Part shown: positions 27,399-35,537 of the stretch, piece after piece | How positions within the stretch are numbered: the first letter of the stretch is position 1 | Layout: each line of letters opens with the position of its first letter | Assembly: GCF_013407955.1 (NCBI RefSeq) | Contig: NZ_JACCBU010000001.1 | Location: forward strand, 1,550,001 to 1,614,000 | Origin: Microlunatus parietis | GTDB lineage: Bacteria; Actinomycetota; Actinomycetes; Propionibacteriales; Propionibacteriaceae | Direction: 5' to 3' | DNA: 64,000 bases | The notes under the pieces: generated by a model | Databases searched by the model: none | Seen by the model: only the letters and a program-made list of their open reading frames with translations | Told to the model about the DNA's origin: nothing | Program-made: the position numbers and the translations under genes

Positions 27399-27719
27399 AT
27401 GGCGAGCGATCGGGTCAAGGGCCACCTGGACGGGCTCTTGCTGGCGGTGATCGAACAGGGGCCGCTGCACGGATATGCCGTGATCGAGGCGCTCCAGGTA
27501 CGGTCGGGCGGCTCGCTCGCGCTGCCGACCGGAACGGTCTACCCGGCGCTGCGGCGCCTGGAGGAGGCCGGCTGGATCAGCGGCCGTTGGTCCACCGTCG
27601 ACGGCCGGCGGCGGCGGACGTACCGGCTGACCAGTGCCGGGCAGAAGGCGCTCGCCGCGGAACGGAACGAATGGTCGGCGTTCTCGGGCGCCGTCGGCCG
27701 CGTGCTGGGAGAGGCGTGA
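27399..27719 (+). CDS. PadR-family transcriptional regulator
   Basis: This 106-residue winged-helix protein has the PadR core HLDGLLLAVIEQGPLHGYAVIEAL, LPTGTVYPALRRLEEAGWISG and RRRTYRLTSAGQKAL. PadR proteins repress membrane or detoxification genes. Its stop overlaps the start of the following membrane-protein gene (TGATG), the common layout of a PadR gene with the membrane target it controls. Confidence 0.9.
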   Translation: MASDRVKGHLDGLLLAVIEQGPLHGYAVIEALQVRSGGSLALPTGTVYPALRRLEEAGWISGRWSTVDGRRRRTYRLTSAGQKALAAERNEWSAFSGAVGRVLGEA

Positions 27720-28435
27720 TGATGACGTTGGGTCGCCGCGACCCGATCAGCGAGGTGGTCGCGCAATTGGCACGGCAACTGCCGCCGCCACTCCGTCCGG
27801 CGGGTCTGCTGCGTGAGGTCCGGGACGGGTTGAGCGATGCCGCGGAGGCGTATCAGAGAGCCGGGTTCCCGCGACCGGAAGCGGCGCGGCGAGCCGTGGC
27901 GGACTTCGGGCCGGTCGACGACGCCGCCACCGAGGTGGCCAACGCCTCGCTGGCACGGCTCTGCCGGCTCACGTCGTACCTGGTCAGCATCGGCTATCTG
28001 ATGACCATCGCTGCCTGGTTCATCCTCGTCCTGGCCGGCCCTGACGTCACTCCCTGGGTGGCCAACCCACCGGGACCGACCGCGTATTGGTTCGGCCTGC
28101 TGACGATCAGTGCGACCACGGCCGGGCTGCTCGCCGTACGGCGACTCCGTGGCGACGCCCGGAGCAAGCGGACGGCGGCCGCCTCGGCGCGGATCGTCAT
28201 CGGAATCGCGCTCGGCAGCAGTGCGCTGACTCTGGCATCGTCCTACCTGGTCTCGCCGTGGCGGGGCGAACTGATCCCGCGCGGCGCCTGGTCGCTGCAC
28301 GATCTGGTCGAGGTGTTCTCCGGAGCGGTCCAGGTGATCATCCTCGCGGCGGCAGCCCGCTGCATCCTCAGCCTGCTCGCGGCCCGCCATCTCGGGACGG
28401 GCCGCCGGGCGTTCGAGGAGACGGTCAGGACTTGA
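27719..28435 (+). CDS. PadR-partner membrane protein
   Basis: The 238-residue protein has an N-terminal cytosolic helical region (about 1-85) resembling the permease-prefix/HAAS domain linked to PadR genes (EVRDGLSDAAEAYQRAGFPRPEAARRAVADFG), then four predicted membrane helices (about 88-110, 125-145, 160-180 and 205-228). It overlaps the PadR gene by one base and overlaps the convergent yceI gene by 11 bp. Its function is unknown; such pairs are usually self-regulated. Confidence 0.8.
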   Translation: MMTLGRRDPISEVVAQLARQLPPPLRPAGLLREVRDGLSDAAEAYQRAGFPRPEAARRAVADFGPVDDAATEVANASLARLCRLTSYLVSIGYLMTIAAWFILVLAGPDVTPWVANPPGPTAYWFGLLTISATTAGLLAVRRLRGDARSKRTAAASARIVIGIALGSSALTLASSYLVSPWRGELIPRGAWSLHDLVEVFSGAVQVIILAAAARCILSLLAARHLGTGRRAFEETVRT

Positions 28436-28982
28436 CGGCCTGGAGGCTGATCGAGATGTCGACCTTGTCGCCGATCAGCAGCCGGTCGCCCTCGAGCGGG
28501 ACGTTGAAGTCGACCTTGTAGTCGGACCGGTTGATGGTGACGCTCGCCTCGGCGCCGAGCCGGGTCGCACCGTAGGCGTCGCCGGCCACACCGAGGAACT
28601 CGGCGGCCAGGTCGACGGACTTGGTGATCCCGTTGATGGTCAGGTCGCCACTGATGACGTAGCCGTCACCCTTGGCCGTGATCGCGGTGCTGGCGAAGGT
28701 GATCTCCTGGCCCGCGTCGGCGTCGAAGAAGTCGGTCGACTTGAGGTGGCCGTCGCGCTGGCTGTTGTTCGTGGAGATCGACGAGACCTTGATCGCGACG
28801 TTCACCGAGGACTCGGTGGGGTCGTCCGACTTGGTGATGATCTCGCCGCTGAAGTCCGCGAACGTGCCGCGCACCTTCGACATCAGGTGCCGAACCGAAA
28901 AGCCGACCTCGGAGTGAGAGTTGTCGATCGCCCAGGTGCCCGCGGTCAGGGTTTCGGCCTGAATGTCGTGGCTCATAGTCAT
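28425..28982 (-). CDS. YceI-family lipid-binding protein
   Basis: This 185-residue beta-barrel protein has the YceI pattern: GTWAIDNSHSEVGFSVRHLMSKVRG, FADFSGEI, HLKSTDFFDAD, ITFASTAI, GDLTINGITKSVDL, and the C-terminal RSDYKVDFN. There is no signal peptide, as in many actinobacterial members. The family binds isoprenoid or fatty-acid-like ligands in a lipocalin-like barrel. ATG 28982 has GAGGAG four bases upstream. It is divergent from a MarR gene with two operator-like palindromes between them, so it is probably the target of that regulator. Confidence 0.9.
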   Translation of the reverse strand: MTMSHDIQAETLTAGTWAIDNSHSEVGFSVRHLMSKVRGTFADFSGEIITKSDDPTESSVNVAIKVSSISTNNSQRDGHLKSTDFFDADAGQEITFASTAITAKGDGYVISGDLTINGITKSVDLAAEFLGVAGDAYGATRLGAEASVTINRSDYKVDFNVPLEGDRLLIGDKVDISISLQAVKS

Positions 28983-29002
28983 GTGCTCCTCGTAGAGATT
29001 GG

Positions 29003-29053
29003 TTGAGGCTTCAATGACTTCAGCATAGGTCAAGGAAGTTGAATGGTCAACTT
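29003..29053. promoter_or_regulatory. Paired MarR operator-like palindromes (yceI/marR)
   Basis: TTGAGGCTTCAA (29003-29014) and AAGTTGA-ATGG-TCAACTT (29036-29053) both fit TTGA-N4-TCAA. They lie in the 110-bp divergent gap, about 27 bp apart, the same motif and nearly the same spacing as at the other divergent MarR gene (1820-1858). Confidence 0.65.
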
Positions 29054-29092
29054 TCTGGAGTTACCGTGGAGTGACGAAGGGAAGGAGGTTCG

Positions 29093-29557
29093 GTGACCGA
29101 CGACGGCAATCCGGTCTGGCTGACCGAGGAACAGCAGCGGGTCTGGCGGGCGTACCTGCTCGGCAGCGCGCGGCTCAGCGAACTGCTCGACGCGGGCTTG
29201 CGGCGCTACGGCATCGACCTCGCGGAGTACGAGATCCTGGTGGTCCTCTCCGAGTCCGAGGGCCACCGGCTGCGGATGTCCGAACTCGCCCGGGCCGTGC
29301 ATCAGTCACGATCCCGGCTGACCCACACCATCACCCGGATGGCCCGATCCGGCCTGGTCCGCCGAGCCACCTGCCCGACCGACCGGCGCGGCGTCTGGGC
29401 CGAACTCTCCGACCAGGGCCGGGCCCTGCTGCGCGACGCCGCCCCCGATCACGTCCGGGCCGTCCGGGAGAACTTCGTCGAGGCCGTCTGCCCCGAGGAC
29501 TACACCGCCGTCGGGCGAGCGTTCGCCTCCGTCGCGGACACCATCGGCGCATCCTGA
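29093..29557 (+). CDS. MarR-family transcriptional regulator
   Basis: This 154-residue protein has the MarR fold: IDLAEYEILVVLSESEGHRLRMSELARAVHQSRSRLTHTI and a wing at LVRRATCPTDRRGVWAELSD. GTG 29093 follows a GAAGGAGG ribosome site. It is divergent from yceI across two palindromes and likely represses yceI and itself. Its N-terminal LTEEQQRVWRAYLLGS helix resembles that of the MarR at 1872. Confidence 0.9.
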   Translation: MTDDGNPVWLTEEQQRVWRAYLLGSARLSELLDAGLRRYGIDLAEYEILVVLSESEGHRLRMSELARAVHQSRSRLTHTITRMARSGLVRRATCPTDRRGVWAELSDQGRALLRDAAPDHVRAVRENFVEAVCPEDYTAVGRAFASVADTIGAS

Positions 29558-30088
29558 CCCCACCGGTCCAACCCGAGCCTCGCACCCGCCTGCGTCCCAT
29601 CCGCCCCTCGCCGAGCGGACCCCTTGACCGGCAGAAACGGCGAAAATCAAGGTCCAAACGTCCGCTCGGCGAACCCAAACTTCACGACCGGCCCCACGCC
29701 CCGAACCTGCCGAACGGCAACACCGCGACGCCGCCACTCCGGCACCCGCGCCCGCCCGCACCCCAAGCCCGCGCGAACGACTCGCCTGCAACATCGCGGC
29801 CCCACGCGAACCCGCGCCCCGGCCGGACTCACCCCGAACCTCGTGACCCGACCGCCTGCACACCACCCAGCACACCGCAACCCGCGCCCGCGACCGGCCC
29901 GCCGCCGGAGCCTGCCGAAGGTTCGCCATCAACACCGCGGGACGCCGCGGCCACCGCGCTTTGAGCCTGCCGAGGGCCGAGCCTGCCCGCCCGCCCTCGG
30001 CAGGCGCGGCGAGCGTCGTGGGTCTCGCGCTGCGGCCTTGCGTCCGGGCTGCGAACGGGGCGGGGTGGGTGCTCACTACCATCGACGG
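29558..30088. repeat. Noncoding gap rich in GAGCCTGCCGAAGG-type repeats
   Basis: This 530-bp gap has no convincing gene and a C-rich plus strand. It contains GAGCCTGCCGAAGG at 29908-29921 and a stem of 13 perfect base pairs, GCCTGCCGAGGGC (29965-29977) with GCCCTCGGCAGGC (29993-30005). Both belong to the dispersed GAGCCTGTCGAAGG repeat family of this genome. The stem could end transcription from the MarR gene. Confidence 0.6.
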
Positions 30089-33004
30089 GTGAGTACGCGG
30101 ACCGAGCAGGTGGCGGCGAATCTCGACCTGGCCGAGCAGTTCCGGCGCAACGGGATCGCCGAGATCTTCGACGACAGCTCCCTGGCCCGGGCCCTGTACT
30201 CCTCCGACGCCTCCCTCTACCGCGTCGTCCCGCAGGCCGTGGCGCGACCGCGCACGATCGACGAGGCGGTGGCCGCGATCGAGGCCGCCCGGGCCGCCGG
30301 GATCCCGATCACCACCCGGGGTGCCGGCACCTCGTGCGCCGGCAACGCCGTCGGGCCGGGCCTGATCCTCGACACCGTCCGGCACCTGAACCGGATCGAG
30401 GCGGTCGATCCCGAGGCGCGGACGGCGACCGTCGAGCCGGGCGTCGTCCAGGCCTCGCTGCAGGCGGCCGCGGCACCGTACGGTCTGCGGTTCGGGCCGG
30501 ACCCCTCGACGCACACCCGCTGCACGATCGGCGGCATGATCGGCAACAACGCCTGCGGCCCGCGCGCGCTCGGGTACGGCAAGACCGCCGACAACGTGAT
30601 CGCGCTGGACGTGATCACCGGCTCCGGCGAACGGCTCCGGGTCGGCCCGGACCAGTCCCCCGACGGCTCGCCGACGCTGTCCGCGCTGCGTGGGCTGGTC
30701 GGTGATCATCTCGGCACGATCCGGACCGAGTTCGGCCGGTTCGGCCGACAGGTGTCCGGCTACAGCCTCGATCAACTGCTGCCCGAGCAGCGGTTCGACG
30801 TGCCGCGCTTCCTGGCCGGGACCGAGGGAACGCTGGCGATCATCCTCGGCGCGACGGTACGGCTGGTGGCGGACGCCCCGTACAAGATCATGATCGCGCT
30901 CGGCTACCCGAGCATGGCCGACGCCGCCGACGCGACCCCGTTGATCTTGGAACACCGGCCGACGGCCTGCGAGGGACTGGACCGGAGGATCGTCGACGTG
31001 GTCCGCCGGGCCAAGGGCGACGCCGCGGTGCCGCCGCTGCCGCGCGGCGACGGCTGGATGCTGGTCGAACTGGTCGGCGACGACCCGGCCGAGCTGCGGT
31101 CCCGGGCGGACGCCGCGCTGGCCGGCGCGGGGGCGCTGGACGGCTTCGTCGTCGACGACCCGGCCCGGGCGCTCACGCTGTGGAAAATCCGGGAGGACGG
31201 CGCCGGTTTGGCCGGCGTCAGCCTGAGCCGGCCTGCCTATCCGGGCTGGGAGGACGCCGCGGTGCCGCCGGAACGCCTGGGCAGCTACCTGCGCGACTTC
31301 GACGCGCTGCTTCGTGATCATGGACTGGACGGGCTGCCGTACGGGCACTTCGGCGACGGCTGCGTGCATGTCCGGATCGACTTCCCGCTGACCGATCCGG
31401 GCGGTACGGCTGAGTACCGGACCTTCGTCGAGGCGGCGGCGGAGCTGGTGGCCGGCTACGGGGGCTCGATGTCCGGCGAGCACGGCGACGGCCGGGCCCG
31501 GTCCGCCCTGCTGCCCGCGATGTACTCGGCCGAGGCGATCGACCTGTTCGGCAAGGTGAAGGCGATCTTCGACCCGGACGACCGGCTCAATCCCGGCGTC
31601 CTGGTCGACCCGCGCCCGGTCGACGCGGATGTCCGGAGCGCGGCGATCGTCGGCCGGGTCGATCACTTCGCCGAGGCCGTCCACCACTGCAGCGGGGTCG
31701 GGAAGTGCCTGGCCAACGGCACGCCGGGGCTGGGCGTGATGTGCCCGTCGTACCAGGCGACCCGGGACGAGAAGGACTCCACCCGCGGTCGCGCCCGGGT
31801 GCTGCAGGAGATGATCAACGGCAGCCTGGTGGACCAGGGCTGGCGCTCCCCCGAGGTGCACGAGGCGCTCGATCTCTGCCTTTCCTGCAAGGGATGTGCG
31901 CGGGACTGCCCGACCGGGATCGACATGGCGACGTACAAGGCGCAGGTGCTCGATCACAGTTACCGCGGCCGGGTGCGGCCGCGCAGCCACTACACACTCG
32001 GCTGGCTGCCGCGCTGGGGCCGGTTGATCACCCGGCTCGGGGCACTGGCCGGAGTGATCAACACCGGAATGGGACTGCCGGGCGTACGGTCGGTGATCAA
32101 GTGGAGCGCCGGCGTCGATCAGCGGCGGCAACTGCCGCGCTTCGCCGACCGGCCGGCGCGGAAGCGGGTCCGCAGCCGGACCGGCGGCGCCGGGCGTCCG
32201 GTGATCGTCTGGGTCGACTCGTTCTCCGACTGCTTCACGGGCGACGGCGCGGCAGCGGTGGTCGAGGTGCTCAAGGACGCGGGCTACGCGCCGCGGCTGC
32301 TGGAGCGAACCGCCTGCTGCGGCCTGACCTGGATCAGCACCGGCCAGTTGGACGGCGCCCGGCGGCAACTGCGCCAGGCGCTCGACGTGCTGCACCCCGA
32401 GATCGCGGCCGGGGTGCCGGTGGTCGGAGTCGAACCGTCCTGCCTGGCCGTTTGGCGCAGCGACGCCGCCGAGCTGCTGCCGGACGATCCCCGGGTGCCC
32501 GAGGTCGCCGCCGGTGTGCTCACCCTCGCCGAACTGCTGGACCGGACCGAGGGCTGGACGCCGCCTGACCTCACCGGGGTCGAGCTCGTCGTCCAGCCGC
32601 ACTGCCACCATGCTTCGATCATCGGCTGGCAGACCGACGCGGCGCTGCTGGCGTCGACCGGCGCGGCCGTGACCACGGTCGGCGGCTGCTGCGGCCTGGC
32701 CGGCAACTTCGGTGTCGAGAAGGGCCACTACGAGGTGTCGGTCGCGGTCGCCGAACACGATCTGCTGCCCGCCGTCGCCGCGCACCCGGACGCGCTGGTC
32801 CTGGCCGACGGGTTCTCTTGCCGGACCCAGCTCGCCGAACTCGCCGACCAGCCGGCGATCACGCTGGCCGAGCTGCTGGCCCGGGCACCGCGCCCCGCTG
32901 CCCGGCGGCCGGCTCCCCCGACGGTCGGCCCGGCCGTCCGGCGTACGCTGCCGGTGATCGACTCACCCGAGCCCCGCAACGACGACGTTCGGAGACGACC
33001 ATGA
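30089..33004 (+). CDS. FAD-linked oxidase / Fe-S oxidoreductase fusion (Dld-like)
   Basis: This 971-residue fusion has an FAD-binding oxidase half first: TTRGAGTSCAGNAVGPGLIL, TRCTIGGMIGNNACGPRALGYG, GSMSGEHGDGRARSALLP. The C-terminal half is an iron-sulfur and CCG-domain reductase: CSGVGKCLA, a CLSCKGCARDCPTG ferredoxin-type cluster, TACCGLTWI and GGCCGLAGNFG. It resembles large D-2-hydroxyacid (D-lactate or glycolate-like) dehydrogenases passing electrons to quinone. GTG 30089 is the first start before the conserved region. It overlaps the next alcohol dehydrogenase by ATGA. Confidence 0.9.
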   Translation: MSTRTEQVAANLDLAEQFRRNGIAEIFDDSSLARALYSSDASLYRVVPQAVARPRTIDEAVAAIEAARAAGIPITTRGAGTSCAGNAVGPGLILDTVRHLNRIEAVDPEARTATVEPGVVQASLQAAAAPYGLRFGPDPSTHTRCTIGGMIGNNACGPRALGYGKTADNVIALDVITGSGERLRVGPDQSPDGSPTLSALRGLVGDHLGTIRTEFGRFGRQVSGYSLDQLLPEQRFDVPRFLAGTEGTLAIILGATVRLVADAPYKIMIALGYPSMADAADATPLILEHRPTACEGLDRRIVDVVRRAKGDAAVPPLPRGDGWMLVELVGDDPAELRSRADAALAGAGALDGFVVDDPARALTLWKIREDGAGLAGVSLSRPAYPGWEDAAVPPERLGSYLRDFDALLRDHGLDGLPYGHFGDGCVHVRIDFPLTDPGGTAEYRTFVEAAAELVAGYGGSMSGEHGDGRARSALLPAMYSAEAIDLFGKVKAIFDPDDRLNPGVLVDPRPVDADVRSAAIVGRVDHFAEAVHHCSGVGKCLANGTPGLGVMCPSYQATRDEKDSTRGRARVLQEMINGSLVDQGWRSPEVHEALDLCLSCKGCARDCPTGIDMATYKAQVLDHSYRGRVRPRSHYTLGWLPRWGRLITRLGALAGVINTGMGLPGVRSVIKWSAGVDQRRQLPRFADRPARKRVRSRTGGAGRPVIVWVDSFSDCFTGDGAAAVVEVLKDAGYAPRLLERTACCGLTWISTGQLDGARRQLRQALDVLHPEIAAGVPVVGVEPSCLAVWRSDAAELLPDDPRVPEVAAGVLTLAELLDRTEGWTPPDLTGVELVVQPHCHHASIIGWQTDAALLASTGAAVTTVGGCCGLAGNFGVEKGHYEVSVAVAEHDLLPAVAAHPDALVLADGFSCRTQLAELADQPAITLAELLARAPRPAARRPAPPTVGPAVRRTLPVIDSPEPRNDDVRRRP

Positions 33005-34113
33005 TCATCCAGGGTGCCGTGCTGGACCGGATCGGCGCCGAGCGGCCCTTCCGCGAGACCGCGCCGCTCAAGATCATCGAGCTGGAACTGGACCCGCCCG
33101 GGCCGGGCGAGGTGCTGGTCCGGATCGAGGCCGCCGGTCTGTGTCACTCGGACCTTTCAGTGGTCGACGGCAACCGGCCGCGACCGACGCCGATGCTGCT
33201 CGGTCACGAGGCTGCCGGGCGGGTGGTCGAGACCGGGCCGGGCGTCGATGATCTTCAGCCCGGGCAGCGCGTGGTGATGGCGTTCCTGCCCCGCTGCGGC
33301 GAGTGCGCCGGCTGCGGCACCGACGGCCGGCTGCCCTGCTCCGTCGGATCGGCCGCCAACAACGGCGGTACGTTGCTCGGCGGCGAACGTCGGCTGCGCG
33401 GCCCCGAGGGCCCGGTGCACCACCATCTCGGCGTCTCCGGCTTCGCCACCCACGCGGTGATCAACCGGCGCTCGATGGTGCCGGTGGAGGATGACGTGCC
33501 GCCGGACGTCGCGGCTGTGCTGGGCTGCGCGATGCTGACCGGCGGCGGCGCGGTGATCAACGCCGGGCACCCGTCCGCCGGCGACACGGTGATCGTGGTC
33601 GGGTTGGGCGGTGTCGGCATGGCCGCCTTGATCACGGCCCGCTCGCTCGGGCTGGGCCGGGTGATCGGCGTCGATGCCGTACCGGAGAAGCTGGCCTACG
33701 CCACCGCCCTCGGCGCCGACGCGGTCTACCGGCCGGACGAGGCGCTGGCCGCCGGCCTCAAGGCGCCGGTGGTGATCGAGGCCGCCGGAAACGTACGGGC
33801 CTTCGAGACCGCGGTCGCGCTGACCGGGATCGGCGGCACGACCGTCACGGTCGGGCTGCCCGCACCCACCGCCCAGGCCACGATCTCGCCGCTCGGTCTG
33901 ACCGCCGAGGCGCGGACGATCACCGGCAGCTACCTCGGCTCCGCCGTCCCCTCCCGCGACATCCCGCGCTACGCCCAGCTCTGGCGCGACGGCCGGCTCC
34001 CGGTCGAGTCCCTGATCTCCTCCCGGATCACCCTGGACAAGATCAACATCGCGCTGGACGAACTCGCCGACGGTCATGCCATCCGCCAGGTGATCATCTT
34101 CGACGAGGCCTGA
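33001..34113 (+). CDS. Zinc-dependent alcohol dehydrogenase (MDR family)
   Basis: The 370-residue enzyme has catalytic-zinc ligands GLCHSDLSVVDG and GHEAAGRVVETG, structural-zinc cysteines in PRCGECAGCGTDGRLPCSVG, and the nucleotide motif VIVVGLGGVGMAAL. It belongs to the class-III-like medium-chain dehydrogenases. Its start overlaps the FAD/Fe-S oxidase stop, so the pair probably acts in sequence: an alcohol or aldehyde is oxidised here and a hydroxyacid there. The substrate is unknown. Confidence 0.92.
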   Translation: MIIQGAVLDRIGAERPFRETAPLKIIELELDPPGPGEVLVRIEAAGLCHSDLSVVDGNRPRPTPMLLGHEAAGRVVETGPGVDDLQPGQRVVMAFLPRCGECAGCGTDGRLPCSVGSAANNGGTLLGGERRLRGPEGPVHHHLGVSGFATHAVINRRSMVPVEDDVPPDVAAVLGCAMLTGGGAVINAGHPSAGDTVIVVGLGGVGMAALITARSLGLGRVIGVDAVPEKLAYATALGADAVYRPDEALAAGLKAPVVIEAAGNVRAFETAVALTGIGGTTVTVGLPAPTAQATISPLGLTAEARTITGSYLGSAVPSRDIPRYAQLWRDGRLPVESLISSRITLDKINIALDELADGHAIRQVIIFDEA

Positions 34114-34208
34114 GCAGCGCGATCGGTCGCGTTGTCCAGCCTGGCGGACAGCTGAATTGTTCGTGACGTCTCTTGCCACGGCGTGCCCGGTGGGACTTGC
34201 ATGGCCTC

Positions 34209-35003
34209 ATGCGGACCCCATCCAGAATCAGCGACCCTCGCCCCCGACTGTTGAAGCTCGCCCTGACCCTGGTGCTCCTGGCTCCCGTCGCCTCCCTCGG
34301 TGCCCCGACTGCGGCCGTGGCCGCGCCGGCGGAGTGCAGCTACCCGGCCGACGTGCTCGACCTGACCGGCTGGAAGGTCACCCTGCCCACCGGCGGAGAC
34401 GAGGATCCCCAGGAAGTGACCCAGCCCGAACTCGCCGAGTTCGCCGCCGATCCGTGGTTCGTTGCGCTCGAGGATTGCGACGGGGTGCAGTTCCGGGCTG
34501 CCGTCAACGGCGTCACCACCGGCGGCTCGAGCTACCCGCGGTCCGAACTGCGGGAGATGACCGCCGACGGGTCCGACGAGGCCGAATGGTCGACGTCGGA
34601 GGGCACCCACATCATGACCGTCGAGGAGGCGATCACGGCACTGCCGGCCGAGAAGCCGGAGGTCGTGGCAGCCCAGATCCACGGCGGCGGCGACGACCTG
34701 ACCACGATCCGGCTCAACGGCTCGGAGTTGTACGTCACCAACGACGACAACTCCCGCTATCACCTGATCACCGCCGACTATCAGCTTGGCACCCGGTTCA
34801 CCGCCGAGTTCCGGGCGACCGGCGGCGCGATCGAGGTCTACTACAACGGCGAGCTGGAGACCACGATCGAGGTGGACTCCGACAGCGCCTACTTCAAGGC
34901 CGGCGCCTACACCCAGGCCAACTGCGAGCGGTCCGATCCCTGCGACGACTCCAACTTCGGCGAGGTGCAGATCTTCGGGCTCGCAGTGAGCCACCAGGAC
35001 TGA
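34209..35003 (+). CDS. Secreted PL7 alginate lyase
   Basis: This 264-residue protein has a Sec signal (LLKLALTLVLLAPVASLGAPTAAVAAPA) and the three PL7 motifs in order: SYPRSELREM, QIHGGG and YFKAGAYTQ. These carry the Arg, Gln/His and Tyr of the beta-jelly-roll active site. In PL7 the QIH form is associated with preference for guluronate-containing alginate. ATG 34209 was chosen over TTG 34173 because the signal peptide begins just after it. It cleaves extracellular alginate by beta-elimination. It stands alone; no uronate-lyase product pathway is adjacent. Confidence 0.9.
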   Translation: MRTPSRISDPRPRLLKLALTLVLLAPVASLGAPTAAVAAPAECSYPADVLDLTGWKVTLPTGGDEDPQEVTQPELAEFAADPWFVALEDCDGVQFRAAVNGVTTGGSSYPRSELREMTADGSDEAEWSTSEGTHIMTVEEAITALPAEKPEVVAAQIHGGGDDLTTIRLNGSELYVTNDDNSRYHLITADYQLGTRFTAEFRATGGAIEVYYNGELETTIEVDSDSAYFKAGAYTQANCERSDPCDDSNFGEVQIFGLAVSHQD

Positions 35004-35065
35004 CGCCTGATCGCGAACGCGCACCGAGCACAAGGCGGACGTGCCGACCCCGGATCGGGCCCAGG

Positions 35066-35524
35066 TCAGGGAGCGCCTTCGTCCGGTGTCGCCTCGTGTC
35101 CCGGCAGCCCGATCGTGCGTTCGTCCTGCTTCATCCGGGCCTCGAAGACGTGCCGGCGGCCGCCGAGAAGCTGGTCGCGGGCCTCGCGTTCGAACGCGCG
35201 GAACAGGGACCAGTAGTCGTCGTCGTACTCCTCGACGATCTGGAACGTCCAGCGGCCGGGCAGCACGTTACGGCCGAGCAGTTCGGTCTCGATCCGGTCG
35301 GCGAGCTCGGTGTGCCCGGCCTCGCGCAGCGAGGACAAGGCCTCGCCGAGCTTGATGTCGGCCGAGCCGGTCAGCTGGTGGAACGCGTACAGGTGGCCGC
35401 GGGCCCGTTCGCAGGTCTCCAGCGCCTCGGTGATCTTGCCGACCGCCTCGACGGTCCGGTCGTCCACCCCCGGCGGCGCCTGGTGCTCCGCCGAGGGCAG
35501 TTCCTTCTCCCGGTCGCCGGCCAT
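35066..35524 (-). CDS. Conserved actinobacterial protein of unknown function
   Basis: This 152-residue soluble, acidic, helical protein contains TVEAVGKITEALETCERARGHLYAFHQLTG and WTFQIVEEYDDDYWSLFRAFEREARDQL. I recognise it only as a type of small conserved actinobacterial protein. There is no signal peptide or metal motif. It lies 14 bp after the ettA stop in the same direction and is probably co-transcribed with it. Confidence 0.75.
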   Translation of the reverse strand: MAGDREKELPSAEHQAPPGVDDRTVEAVGKITEALETCERARGHLYAFHQLTGSADIKLGEALSSLREAGHTELADRIETELLGRNVLPGRWTFQIVEEYDDDYWSLFRAFEREARDQLLGGRRHVFEARMKQDERTIGLPGHEATPDEGAP

Positions 35525-35537
35525 GATCGACGTCCGG

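Noticed and set aside
29306..32785. 1159-codon minus-strand open frame
   Set aside because: It runs antisense to the MarR gene and the FAD/Fe-S oxidase, which carry intact motifs. No start context or similarity supports it.
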